DNA of 10,974 nt, from positions 1-10,974 of the forward strand of contig NZ_JAKJHX010000155.1 in the NCBI RefSeq assembly GCF_021648855.1, given 5' to 3'. Shown here piece after piece: positions 1 to 5,405 of the stretch. The notes below the pieces were generated by a model. It searched no databases. It worked only from the letters and a program-made list of their open reading frames with translations, and was not told the DNA's origin. This DNA comes from Tychonema litorale BBK16 (GTDB taxonomy: Bacteria > Cyanobacteriota > Cyanobacteriia > Cyanobacteriales > Microcoleaceae). The position numbers and the translations under genes were made by a program. Numbering within the stretch: the first letter of the stretch is position 1; the number at the start of each line of letters is the position of its first letter.

Positions 1-64
1 CTTTCGATCCCAATTATTTACTCGCTACCCCTTGACAGGTCAAGACAGTATCTACAGAATGTGC

Positions 65-119
65 GGTGCGTCAGGATTGAAACTTGCAATTATCGATCGA
101 AAACAGCAACTGACGCACC
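65..119. repeat. Intergenic inverted repeat (GGTGCGTCAG / CTGACGCACC)
   Basis: A perfect 10-bp inverted repeat, GGTGCGTCAG at 65-74 and CTGACGCACC at 110-119, encloses a 35-nt spacer containing ATCGATCGA. The right arm continues into CTACTAAT. Paired TGCGTCAG/CTGACGCACC arms are a common type of dispersed intergenic palindrome in cyanobacterial genomes (recalled, not searched). It lies upstream of the Uma2 fragment and could fold in RNA, but there is no T-run, so I do not call a terminator. Confidence 0.6.
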
Positions 120-182
120 CTACTAATACTTGATGTGTTACAATCGTTAATAAAGGTCGTTTAGCCACGATAAAATACCGCT

Positions 183-326
183 ATGACTACCCTCACCCTC
201 AACCTCAACCCAATTATTAAGCTGACAGACGATCAGTTTTTCCAACTCTGTCAGGAGAATGAAAATATTAGATTGGAACGCACGGCTAAGGGAGAATTAA
301 TTATCATGTCACCAGCGGGGAAATAA
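183..326 (+). pseudogene. Uma2-family (DUF820) endonuclease-like gene, N-terminal fragment
   Basis: The frame from ATG 183 encodes 47 residues ending in ELIIMSPAGK and a TAA. The start MTTLTLNLNPIIKLTDDQFF and the LERTAKGELIIMSP stretch match the N-terminus of cyanobacterial Uma2/DUF820 proteins, restriction-endonuclease-fold proteins of about 190 residues that are abundant in these genomes. In the family the MSP motif is followed by a Gly-rich turn and the catalytic core; here the reading frame stops within a few codons and a 130-bp palindromic element begins at 331. The PD-(D/E)XK core is therefore absent and the product would be inactive. No clear Shine-Dalgarno precedes the ATG. It may instead be a relic of recombination with the neighbouring palindrome rather than a clean insertion, because no remaining Uma2 sequence is visible on the other side. 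Confidence 0.75.
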
Positions 327-330
327 TACC

Positions 331-460
331 CGGCGGTTGAAACCGCGTCTATACAGACAAAACCCGCCTCCGCGGGTTGAAAAAGACCAGTTGAAATTAT
401 CTTATTTTCTTCAGTCCGCGGAGGCGGACTTCGTTTGTGTAGACGCGGTTTCAACCGCCG
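331..460. repeat. 130-bp nested palindromic (MITE-like) element
   Basis: The two ends, 331-379 and 412-460, are about 49-bp inverted arms that begin CGGCGGTTGAAACCGCGTC and differ at only a handful of positions. Each arm carries its own internal hairpin: AACCCGC-CTCC-GCGGGTT on the left and AGTCCGC-GGAG-GCGGACT on the right. The arms surround a 32-nt AT-rich centre. It starts four bases after the Uma2 fragment stop and ends two bases from the STAND ATPase stop codon, so it lies between two tail-to-tail reading frames and could act as a bidirectional RNA hairpin. It encodes no transposase, so the mobile character is inferred from form only. A shorter related core occurs at 8415-8432. Confidence 0.85.
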
Positions 461-462
461 TT

Positions 463-1833
463 TCATCTTTTCACATACTGTTTCAACACAGGATTCAAAC
501 TAAACAAAGTTATCTTTTCCTGTTCTGTTGCTTCCAATAAAAACCGATTTCCAAGAGATCGCACTGCATTGACTATTTCAGACGACGAAAACGGGATTTT
601 GTTTAAAAATTGCGACACAGCAACGGGTTCAGATTGATCGGCCAGGTGAACCATCACTGCCAACTCTGCCGCAGTCAAGCGCCCAAAAGGTTGAGATAAT
701 TGAAATTGCAACCCTTCATCTAAAATCGGCATTTCGCACTGCAAAAACTCAGAAACTCTCCCCCCAAACAACTCTCGAATCAGCGTTGCAGTCAACTCCA
801 ACCACAGAGGATTGCCTTGATAAATGTCAATCAAAGTTGACCATGTTTCCTCATCGGATAACTTTTGTGATTTCAAAATCTCTTTAGCAGCTTCTCCCAA
901 ACTTCCCAATTCAAAACATCGCACGGGATGATCCTCTTTTGATAATCTGGCAATTTCTCTAGGTTTTTCCCAACTATTCAATATCAAACAACTTTGATGA
1001 CAAACTTCGGCAATTAGTTTAAAAAATAACTGATAATCTTCATATCCAGTTTGATATTGTCCTGCGAGTTGTCGGCTGCTAAAAAGCATCTGTACGTCAT
1101 CGAGGACAATCAGACATCGGTATTTTCGCAGGTAATCGAGGATTTGGGAAATTTTGGTTTCGATGTTTTGGGGAATTTCGGATGGTTGGGAGAAGATTTG
1201 CAGCAGGTTGGTGAGGGTTGCGTCTAGGGTGGGCGAAAAGCGGAGGCTGCGATAGATGACGTAATCGAATTGGGTTTTGATTTGGTCAATTAGGCGGAGG
1301 GAGAGGGTTGTTTTGCCGATTCCGCTGATTCCGAGGAGTGCGATGAGGCGTGGGCGATTATCGTGTGTTATCCAGTTTTCGAGGGTGGAGAGTTCGGAAG
1401 TGCGATCGAAAAAGGTGAATATTTGGGGTGCGTCGCCTAAGTCTATGTGGAGTTGTTTAGGAGTTTGTTGGGAGTTTTGAGGTTTTGTTGGACTTCTCGC
1501 CCTTTCTTGACAAACGTTGAAGTTATTAACTGTTATATTATCGCTAACGATAGATGATGAAAAATTAGTATAAAATTTAGCCCTTTCTAGTATTGCTCTA
1601 ACATTTACCTTACTAACTTCTTCAGCGAAGACATCTGATAGTATTTTCCATAATTCAGAAGCAGCAACCCTAACATAACCTTCACTACAATCACGGTCTT
1701 GCGCTACTTTTGCTGCATATTTTCGACCTTGGAGCGCTTCTTTTAAAATAGCTTCTTGCAGGTCGTCTAAGTGCTTCCCTGTTTTGGAAAAAACTTTGTC
1801 ATCGGCAAATCTTAAGACTTCCTTAAGCTCCAT
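463..1833 (-). CDS. NB-ARC/STAND-type ATPase with N-terminal helical domain
   Basis: The 456-residue product has an N-terminal helical, HTH-like region (about 1-90, LKEALQGRKYAAKVAQDRDC), the type found before AAA/NB-ARC modules in cyanobacterial vWA-MoxR-associated and WD40 proteins. A polar linker follows (about 95-130), then an NB-ARC ATPase: P-loop GISGIGKTT at 168-176, Walker B CLIVLDDV at 240-247, a CLILNSWEKPREI sensor-like segment at 282-294, and the GNPLWLEL motif at 340-347. A winged-helix segment near 380-450 closes the protein with FSLNPVLKQYVKR. Such STAND switches normally carry C-terminal sensor repeats (WD40, TPR); none is present, so this is either a short stand-alone form or truncated. 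The TGA is two bases from the palindromic element, but the element does not supply it. Partner and output are unknown; roles in signalling, regulated death or antiphage defence are possible from the family only. ATG 1833 has no strong Shine-Dalgarno. Confidence 0.85.
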   Translation of the reverse strand: MELKEVLRFADDKVFSKTGKHLDDLQEAILKEALQGRKYAAKVAQDRDCSEGYVRVAASELWKILSDVFAEEVSKVNVRAILERAKFYTNFSSSIVSDNITVNNFNVCQERARSPTKPQNSQQTPKQLHIDLGDAPQIFTFFDRTSELSTLENWITHDNRPRLIALLGISGIGKTTLSLRLIDQIKTQFDYVIYRSLRFSPTLDATLTNLLQIFSQPSEIPQNIETKISQILDYLRKYRCLIVLDDVQMLFSSRQLAGQYQTGYEDYQLFFKLIAEVCHQSCLILNSWEKPREIARLSKEDHPVRCFELGSLGEAAKEILKSQKLSDEETWSTLIDIYQGNPLWLELTATLIRELFGGRVSEFLQCEMPILDEGLQFQLSQPFGRLTAAELAVMVHLADQSEPVAVSQFLNKIPFSSSEIVNAVRSLGNRFLLEATEQEKITLFSLNPVLKQYVKR

Positions 1834-1856
1834 AGATCGCGTTTGGGGTAATTTTT

Positions 1857-1903
1857 AGTTATTATAACTTATTTTTTATAACTTTTTAGATAACGTTATC
1901 TAA
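1857..1903. promoter_or_regulatory. Inverted repeats upstream of the STAND ATPase gene (candidate operator)
   Basis: An AT-rich region directly upstream of the ATPase start contains AGTTAT-T-ATAACT (1857-1869) and a perfect 18-bp palindrome TTAGATAACGTTATCTAA (1886-1903). The core TAAC recurs on the plus strand at 1865, 1879, 1891, 1901 and 1911, that is with spacings of 14, 12, 10 and 10 bp, close to helical phase at the end. This is the form expected of a binding site for a dimeric or oligomeric regulator. The binding protein is unknown; autoregulation by the HTH-like N-terminus of the ATPase is a guess. Confidence 0.45.
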
Positions 1904-2074
1904 CATTTTCTAACGTGATGGGGTGGGTGAGCCTCCAAAGTGGTCATTGTATGATTCTTTGAGCTGAGGTTGGTTGCACTGAGAGCGATCAGGCTACATC
2001 TGGGCTTGTGGATATTTCTGGCAGTTGCGGGGCGTCTGGGGTCAGTCCCGACATTACCGAAGTCATCATTGTAC

Positions 2075-2080
2075 TATACT
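2075..2080 (+). promoter_or_regulatory. Candidate -10 box for the ParB-like gene
   Basis: TATACT lies 30 bp before the ATG at 2111, at a plausible distance for a short leader. The only upstream hexamer near -35 is the weak TTACCG, with about 15-bp spacing. The remaining stretch 1904-2070 holds no gene I can support. Confidence 0.3.
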
Positions 2081-2110
2081 GAGCATTACAGTGTTCAACA
2101 GGGAGATAAT

Positions 2111-2413
2111 ATGCCTAAAACTTATACTGGCAATATGCTTTCTATTCATGATGTGGAAACTTACAAAGTTAAGCAAATGGTTCAGGATCTAATGAGCCGA
2201 AAGGATTACTGTTTTCCTCCTATTAAGGTTCGGAGAACTAAGGACAATTTGTTAGTTGTGGTAGACGGTGTGCATAGAGCCGTAGCATCTTGTATCACAA
2301 ATACTTCGGCTACTTATGAGGAAGTTAATGAAAATGAGCTGTTAAATGACTCAGACATCAATAGTCGCAATCTGTATTCGATTTCTCGTTTAGCAGCTAA
2401 TTGCAAGGTTTAA
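2111..2413 (+). CDS. Small ParB/sulfiredoxin-like domain protein
   Basis: The product has 100 residues. I chose ATG 2111 because GGGAG (2101-2105) stands five bases before it; an upstream in-frame GTG near 1970 would add a low-complexity, unconvincing extension. The segment PPIKVRRTKDNLLVVVDGVHRAVASCI (about residues 36-62) has the pattern of ParB N-terminal/sulfiredoxin-fold domains, where a strand leads into a D-G-x-H-R-x-x-A motif that binds nucleotide or phosphate. Length suggests the domain alone, without the DNA-binding HTH of true ParB partition proteins, so I do not infer plasmid partition. It is followed 74 bp later by a small gene in the same direction. Function and substrate are unknown; ParB-like folds can be CTP switches, nucleases or kinases. 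Confidence 0.65.
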   Translation: MPKTYTGNMLSIHDVETYKVKQMVQDLMSRKDYCFPPIKVRRTKDNLLVVVDGVHRAVASCITNTSATYEEVNENELLNDSDINSRNLYSISRLAANCKV

Positions 2414-2487
2414 ATATTGAGCGAAAAGCATAGGGTACTTTTAATACTGAGATTGAGTTGAATCCTACAAAAATCTAAGGAGTAATT

Positions 2488-2667
2488 ATGGCTAGAGAAA
2501 AAATTGGTGAAGTTCAATCGAATCTCGGTGGCACATTTTATGTCTACTGGGACAAGGAGACGGGCAAAGTATACACTGGTAACGAGTATGCTGGTACAGC
2601 ATCATCAAAGGCTCAGGCTATGATTGAAGCTAACTATTATGCAACAACTAAAAAACCACGAAGCTAA
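2488..2667 (+). CDS. Small 59-residue protein, family not recognised
   Basis: ATG 2488 follows a strong Shine-Dalgarno AAGGAG (2477-2482) by five bases. The product begins MAREKIGEVQSNLGGTFYVY and contains WDKETGKVYTGNEYAGTASS, a strand-turn-strand pattern rich in Tyr and Gly, then a helix ending YYATTKKPRS. It reads like a compact beta-rich domain with a C-terminal helix. The second reading frame directly downstream (2652-2768) looks like a natural continuation, so the stop at 2665 may result from loss of one A in the run 2650-2655. If so, the original protein had about 91 residues. It shares direction with the ParB-like gene and may be co-transcribed. I assign no function. Confidence 0.7.
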   Translation: MAREKIGEVQSNLGGTFYVYWDKETGKVYTGNEYAGTASSKAQAMIEANYYATTKKPRS

Positions 2668-2768
2668 AAAGTAAAGATGTTGCCCAAGGTGTTGCTAGCG
2701 AACTAGGGCGAATTGCTTTAGGAGTTGTTACCCTTGGGCTTTCTGAAGAGTCAAGAGATAAAGATTGA
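2652..2768 (+). pseudogene. Out-of-frame C-terminal tail of the small protein
   Basis: In the frame one base behind the 59-residue gene, 38 codons run to TGA 2766-2768 and encode KDVAQGVASELGRIALGVV and TLGLSEESRDKD, with normal cyanobacterial composition, an amphipathic Gly/Leu/Val helix and a charged end. It has no start or Shine-Dalgarno of its own. Adding one A to the A6 run at 2650-2655 joins it in frame to the upstream gene and bypasses both stops. A genomic deletion, a sequencing error at the homopolymer, or transcriptional slippage would all explain it. Confidence 0.5.
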
Positions 2769-2779
2769 TTAACACCAGT

Positions 2780-2826
2780 AGCGATCGCTAAAGTTTATAC
2801 AAGAGGTTTAATCTTTGGCGATCGCT
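2780..2826. repeat. HIP1-armed inverted repeat
   Basis: AGCGATCGCTAAAG (2780-2793) is matched by CTTTGGCGATCGCT (2813-2826) as an inverted repeat with one mismatch and a 19-nt spacer. Both arms contain the HIP1 octamer. It lies just after the end of the frameshifted tail and could be a stem-loop terminator-like structure, though no T-run follows. Positions 2827-2930 hold no supported gene. Confidence 0.5.
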
Positions 2827-2932
2827 CTCTCGGATCTACTATGCGGTAGTGGGAAGGATGAGAGAGGGCGCAAGGGCGATCGTTTCTTATGCTCTCCGTT
2901 ATACATAAAATATTTGTAGATAAGGATTGATA

Positions 2933-3601
2933 ATGATGACATTAATTATGATTGTAATTGTGATTGCCACTATTGCTTACTTTGTCTTAGTTAATAAAAA
3001 TGAAAATCAAACTTCTAGCCTTCCTAATCGTAATGAAATAAGATACCCGACTATTGATGAAAGTCAACTGAATGACGATCTGAGTTCAGCAGTAGGGATA
3101 GATTATCGAAACCTGCGGAAGTGTCTAGCAGTTAAAGATTTTGAATCCGCTAATAAGGAAACTAAATCTCTTTTTGAAAAAATTTCCTCTATAGACCTTA
3201 AGCTAATGGATCCCGATCCTCAAAAAAGTAAAATACCAAGAATTCCTTGCACAGATATATGTACTATAGACAGGCTGTGGGTCAAATACAGCCAAGGACG
3301 TTTTGGTTTTAGTGTTCAATTTATAATTTGGTCGGATATTTATCTTTGTCTTTACAATGAGAAAAAAGAATTTAACAGGCGAGAAAAAATTGAAAGTAGC
3401 GACGATGAACTTGACTTATTAGCTTACGTGGATGCCAGGCGTAAATTCTATGACATAATAGGATGGGAAGACTATTCTCGTCTAATTTATCAAGAGTCAG
3501 CACCAGAGGGTCATTTACCCGCCATATTTTTGCAGGGTCCTCCATCTCTTTACGGTACTATGGTAGGCGTGTTTCAGCGACTTATGAGCTGTCGTAAGTA
3601 G
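2933..3601 (+). CDS. Membrane-anchored GUN4-domain protein
   Basis: I chose ATG 2933 because AAGGA (2922-2926) lies six bases before it; the in-frame TTG at 2927 is too close. The 222-residue product begins with an uncleaved-looking transmembrane helix (about 1-20, rich in Ile/Val/Leu), a polar linker (21-55), then a GUN4 domain (about 58-196). Hallmarks are the helical LRKCLAVKDFESANKET, PCTDICTIDRLWVKYSQGRF, GFSVQFIIW, the GW at 177-178 and APEGHLPA at 190-197. GUN4 binds porphyrins and stimulates magnesium chelatase in chlorophyll synthesis; many cyanobacteria also have GUN4 domains fused to other modules. The anchor and a charged insertion (about 143-165) set this copy apart from the soluble Gun4. 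Its role may be tetrapyrrole sensing at the membrane, which is inference. It stands alone on the plus strand. Confidence 0.85.
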   Translation: MMTLIMIVIVIATIAYFVLVNKNENQTSSLPNRNEIRYPTIDESQLNDDLSSAVGIDYRNLRKCLAVKDFESANKETKSLFEKISSIDLKLMDPDPQKSKIPRIPCTDICTIDRLWVKYSQGRFGFSVQFIIWSDIYLCLYNEKKEFNRREKIESSDDELDLLAYVDARRKFYDIIGWEDYSRLIYQESAPEGHLPAIFLQGPPSLYGTMVGVFQRLMSCRK

Positions 3602-3640
3602 AAAAAAAGATACCTAGGCTCAGTCAACACATCGCCCAAC

Positions 3641-3718
3641 TTAATCAAATGGATTCAACATTCTTAACCCATCAACGCGCTTAAAATCCTCAGCATTGCG
3701 AGTTACCAAGACACTTCT
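3641..3718 (-). pseudogene. vapC remnant (PIN-domain C-terminus)
   Basis: Reading leftward from 3718, 25 codons give RSVLVTRNAEDFKRVDGLRM and LNPFD followed by TAA. This matches the last strand and helix of PIN-domain VapC toxins, where LVTRN-x-x-DF carries a conserved acidic residue; the intact VapC at 4136-4501 ends with the comparable TLVTRNVGDF and LINPFEA. The N-terminal three quarters are missing, and an in-frame TAG lies just upstream, so no toxin can be made. It overlaps the end of the preceding antitoxin in a different frame, as expected of an internal deletion joining antitoxin end to toxin end. Confidence 0.75.
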
Positions 3719-3930
3719 CTAACTTGCAACTGGAATTCCAAAGCATCCACACGACACGGCAAAAAACCGCGCCATCTCTTTAAATTTTTCTTGGGCAATC
3801 TTTCACTGCTACCCTGAGTCTGGGTTGTTACCCGATCGCGCATCAATGCTGATAATACTTCTAAAAGCTGCTGTTGCTCGTCAGGAGTGAGACTTTGAGC
3901 CTGACTCAGTACCTCGCTATAAGTAGACAT
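3703..3930 (-). CDS. VapB-like antitoxin, toxin partner deleted
   Basis: The 75-residue product starts MSTYSEVLSQAQSLTPDEQQ, the N-terminal helical module shared with the genes starting at 5627, 6521 and 7353. Its first 33 residues differ from the 5627 gene by nothing visible, while the C-terminus (PKKNLKRWRGFLPCRVDALE, then FQLQVREVSW) is unrelated and would be the toxin-binding part. Its normal partner is probably the VapC whose tail survives at 3641-3718. The last codons appear to run across the deletion junction, so the C-terminal EVSW may be altered. It has its own -10 box at 3964-3969. It may persist as an orphan antitoxin. Confidence 0.65.
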   Translation of the reverse strand: MSTYSEVLSQAQSLTPDEQQQLLEVLSALMRDRVTTQTQGSSERLPKKNLKRWRGFLPCRVDALEFQLQVREVSW

Positions 3931-4015
3931 AGGCTTTATGTTGAGATTTTTTGGCCGATCGTCATTATAGCAATTGAGGAGCTAGGGAAAGTGCGATCGG
4001 CCTTATTTTCCCAAA
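3814..4015. repeat. 202-bp direct repeat, copy 1 (with 5511-5712)
   Basis: This stretch is nearly identical to 5511-5712 at a constant offset of 1697 bp, with about four substitutions (for example at 3820, 3830, 3852 and 4007) and no gaps. It covers the first 35 or so codons of the antitoxin, its leader and -10 box, and the first unit of the 25-bp array. The antitoxin C-terminal codons fall outside it and are unrelated between the copies. It is thus a recent duplication or conversion of a promoter plus N-terminal module. Confidence 0.9.
3964..3969 (-). promoter_or_regulatory. -10 box for antitoxin gene starting at 3930
   Basis: On the minus strand the sequence reads TTGCTATAAT, a perfect -10 hexamer with the TGn extension. 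It stands 34 bp from the start codon, the same distance as in the copies at 5661 and 7387. No good -35 hexamer is visible, consistent with an extended -10 promoter. Confidence 0.55.
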
Positions 4016-4127
4016 CTACGATCGCCCTTATCTTCCCCAACTGCGATCGCCCTTTTCTTCCTAAAATACGATCGCCCTTATCTTCCCAAAGTGCGATCGG
4101 CCTTATCTTCCACAAGTACGATCGCCC
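3991..4127. repeat. HIP1-centred 25-bp tandem array, six units
   Basis: CGATCG begins at 3994, 4019, 4044, 4069, 4094 and 4119, an exact 25-bp period. Each unit is approximately CGATCGCCCTTATCTTCCC followed by AAAGTG or similar, with several substitutions but no length change. It fills the gap between the VapC stop (4136) and the next antitoxin promoter. Related arrays are at 4839-4869 and 5691-5746. There are no unique spacers, so it is not a CRISPR. Confidence 0.9.
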
Positions 4128-4135
4128 ATCTTTAC

Positions 4136-4501
4136 TTAAGCCTCAAACGGGTTAATCAGTGTGAGTTCAGCAATCCACCGAAAATCCCCTACATTTCTTG
4201 TCACTAAAGTTCTGCCATATACCAAAGCTGTTGCCGCAATAATAGCATCCCCAATAGTCATTTTTTTTATCTGTCGTAACAGCACTGCGCGATCAAGTAC
4301 AGTGTTAGAAATCGGTAGAACTTCCACCACGCCAAAAAATTCCTCAAAGTAGAATCTATTTTCTTCAGTCAGTCTATGATAACCCAGCACTTCAACGTAA
4401 CTTATTGCCGATACAACTATGTCATGTTCGCGAATAAACTGCCTAATCTGCGCGTGTTCTGGTTGAGAAGCATAGATAATAATATTACTGTCAAGCAGCA
4501 T
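4136..4501 (-). CDS. vapC: Type II toxin VapC, PIN-domain ribonuclease
   Basis: The 121-residue product is a full-length PIN domain. The acidic motifs are visible: LLDSNIIIYA near the N-terminus (first Asp at residue 4), SYVEVLGYHRL with its Glu near residue 37, TIGDAIIAATAL around 82-93 with the third Asp, and TLVTRNVGDF with the last Asp near residue 106. VapC toxins cleave tRNA or rRNA at structured sites using Mg2+ held by these acids. Its ATG overlaps the antitoxin stop by one base (TAATG), giving translational coupling. All catalytic residues look present, so the module should be functional. The stop lies 11 bases from the first 25-bp HIP1 unit. Target RNA cannot be read from sequence. 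Confidence 0.9.
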   Translation of the reverse strand: MLLDSNIIIYASQPEHAQIRQFIREHDIVVSAISYVEVLGYHRLTEENRFYFEEFFGVVEVLPISNTVLDRAVLLRQIKKMTIGDAIIAATALVYGRTLVTRNVGDFRWIAELTLINPFEA

Positions 4502-4764
4502 TATTCATCCCTACCTGGAAGCGGACGATCTTGACGCAATTCTCGCTGCCATTCCACCGGATCGATAATATCCGCAAAGACATTACTTGCTGCAATTTTT
4601 TCCAATATTTCAACTATTCTCTGACGGCGAAGCTCAGCAGTTAAAGTCGATCGCTCTTCTTCTAAAGTAACGTAAACCCTGACAGGGCGATCGCCCTGTC
4701 TTGGAACCTCATTAGCCCATTCTAAAAGGTTTCCCTTCAATATAGCCTCAAATATTCGCTGCAT
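4501..4764 (-). CDS. vapB: VapB-type antitoxin for the adjacent VapC
   Basis: From ATG 4764 the product has 87 residues and begins MQRIFEAILKGNLLEW; an upstream TTG at 4776 would add four residues and is less likely. The middle, RPVRVYVTLEEERSTLTAEL, has a strand followed by long helices, and the C-terminus DIIDPVEWQRELRQDRPLPG has the short helix and Trp/Arg-rich tail typical of antitoxins that wrap around a PIN toxin. Gene order and the one-base overlap with vapC support pairing. A TATAAT at 4795-4800 on the minus strand is the likely -10 box. The antitoxin would neutralise VapC and, with it, repress the operon; that is general family behaviour. Confidence 0.75.
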   Translation of the reverse strand: MQRIFEAILKGNLLEWANEVPRQGDRPVRVYVTLEEERSTLTAELRRQRIVEILEKIAASNVFADIIDPVEWQRELRQDRPLPGRDE

Positions 4765-4794
4765 AGCTAATATCAACTATTCTTTATTTTTATT

Positions 4795-4800
4795 ATTATA
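4795..4800 (-). promoter_or_regulatory. -10 box for vapBC
   Basis: Minus-strand TATAAT lies 31 bp upstream of the vapB start codon in an AT-rich leader (TATAATAATAAAAATAAAG). There is no convincing -35 hexamer. Confidence 0.45.
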
Positions 4801-4819
4801 GCTCTTTGATCACTGGTTC

Positions 4820-4877
4820 GCCCTTATTTCCCAAAATGCGATCGCCCTTTTTTTTCCAAAGTGCGATCGCCCTTCAG
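4820..4877. repeat. HIP1-centred tandem array, two units plus a degenerate one
   Basis: CGATCG starts at 4839 and 4864, again 25 bp apart, preceded by a decayed unit (TTCGCCCTTATTTCCC) one base out of phase. The last unit runs directly into the RelE stop codon at 4878-4880 (CGATCGCCCTTCAG then TTA on the plus strand). Confidence 0.8.
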
Positions 4878-5138
4878 TTAATCATAAATTTCTCTCCGGT
4901 GTCCAATCTGGTGAATAGTAATCACCCTTAAATCATCATCAAAAGAATAAATTACCCGATAATCACCCACTCTTAACTTAAAGAAACCAGCCAGATTAGC
5001 CGACAACGGCATAGGAGTAATTTGTTCAAAATTTTCAGCCAACCAATTGATTTTATTACCTATACGCTCCTGCACAGCCTGAGTCAATCTTTCTTGGTTA
5101 ACCAGAGCTTCTGCTGTCAACTCAACCAAATAGCTCAT
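4878..5138 (-). CDS. RelE/ParE-family toxin
   Basis: The 86-residue protein has the RelE/ParE fold pattern: N-terminal helices (AEALVNQERLTQAVQERIGN), a strand-rich C-terminal half with FFKLRVGDYRVIYSFDDD and the ending IHQIGHRREIYD. The Arg residues of RVGDYR and the H-R-R-E end are those expected in ribosome-dependent mRNA interferases of the RelE branch, although ParE gyrase toxins share the fold and cannot be excluded. Its start codon overlaps the antitoxin stop by one base. Length is normal and no key motif is missing. Its stop abuts the HIP1 array. Confidence 0.85.
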   Translation of the reverse strand: MSYLVELTAEALVNQERLTQAVQERIGNKINWLAENFEQITPMPLSANLAGFFKLRVGDYRVIYSFDDDLRVITIHQIGHRREIYD

Positions 5139-5353
5139 TAGGATTTTATGCCAATTTTTTGATAAACTTCCCCAGGTTCGATGCTATTTTCTCCTGCTTG
5201 TTTGCGCTTCATTGACGCTAACAATTTCAGCTTGACTTCTTCCTTAACTTCTAAACCTGCATCAGGATCGCCCAAATATTCTTCTAAACACTGTTCAACG
5301 GTATGCCGAATCAAGTCCCGCAGTTGCTCAACTGTCATATCTTTGACTTGCAT
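5138..5353 (-). CDS. Antitoxin paired with RelE at 4878-5138
   Basis: The 71-residue product begins MQVKDMTVEQLRDLIRHTVE and is predicted helical and acidic in its centre (YLGDPDAGLEVKEEVKLKLL), with an extended C-terminus ending YQKIGIKS that would bind the toxin. The start has a good Shine-Dalgarno (AGGAG, 8-9 bases before ATG on the minus strand). It ends TAATG with the toxin. This class of small cyanobacterial RelB-like antitoxin lacks a clear ribbon-helix-helix. Pairing rests on coupling and position. A GATAAT about 35 bases upstream may be its -10 box. Confidence 0.75.
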   Translation of the reverse strand: MQVKDMTVEQLRDLIRHTVEQCLEEYLGDPDAGLEVKEEVKLKLLASMKRKQAGENSIEPGEVYQKIGIKS

Positions 5354-5405
5354 CTTAATCTCCTAGTTTGTGGGATTATCAATAAATAGAAGTATTGCTT
5401 CATCA

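Noticed and set aside
32..60. TTGACA ... CAGAAT with 17-bp spacing as a promoter for the Uma2 fragment
   Set aside because: The -10 is poor and the distance to the ATG is over 120 bases through a hairpin; not enough to call.
251..540. Open frames on both strands (251-466 minus, 337-540 plus) with similar peptides
   Set aside because: They are translations of the two arms of the 130-bp palindrome and have no start signals or family resemblance.
1970..2110. N-terminal extension of the ParB-like gene from a GTG near 1970
   Set aside because: No Shine-Dalgarno there; the GGGAG directly before ATG 2111 and the domain start favour the shorter protein.
2646..2670. Programmed -1 ribosomal frameshift at the A6 run
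   Set aside because: Slipping back by one in the run gives a TAA at 2649-2651 in the shifted frame at the P-site codon, so no proper X-XXY-YYZ heptamer exists; a genomic indel or transcriptional slippage fits better.
3991..4127. CRISPR-like array
   Set aside because: The 25-bp units are contiguous with no unique spacers and no cas genes are present.
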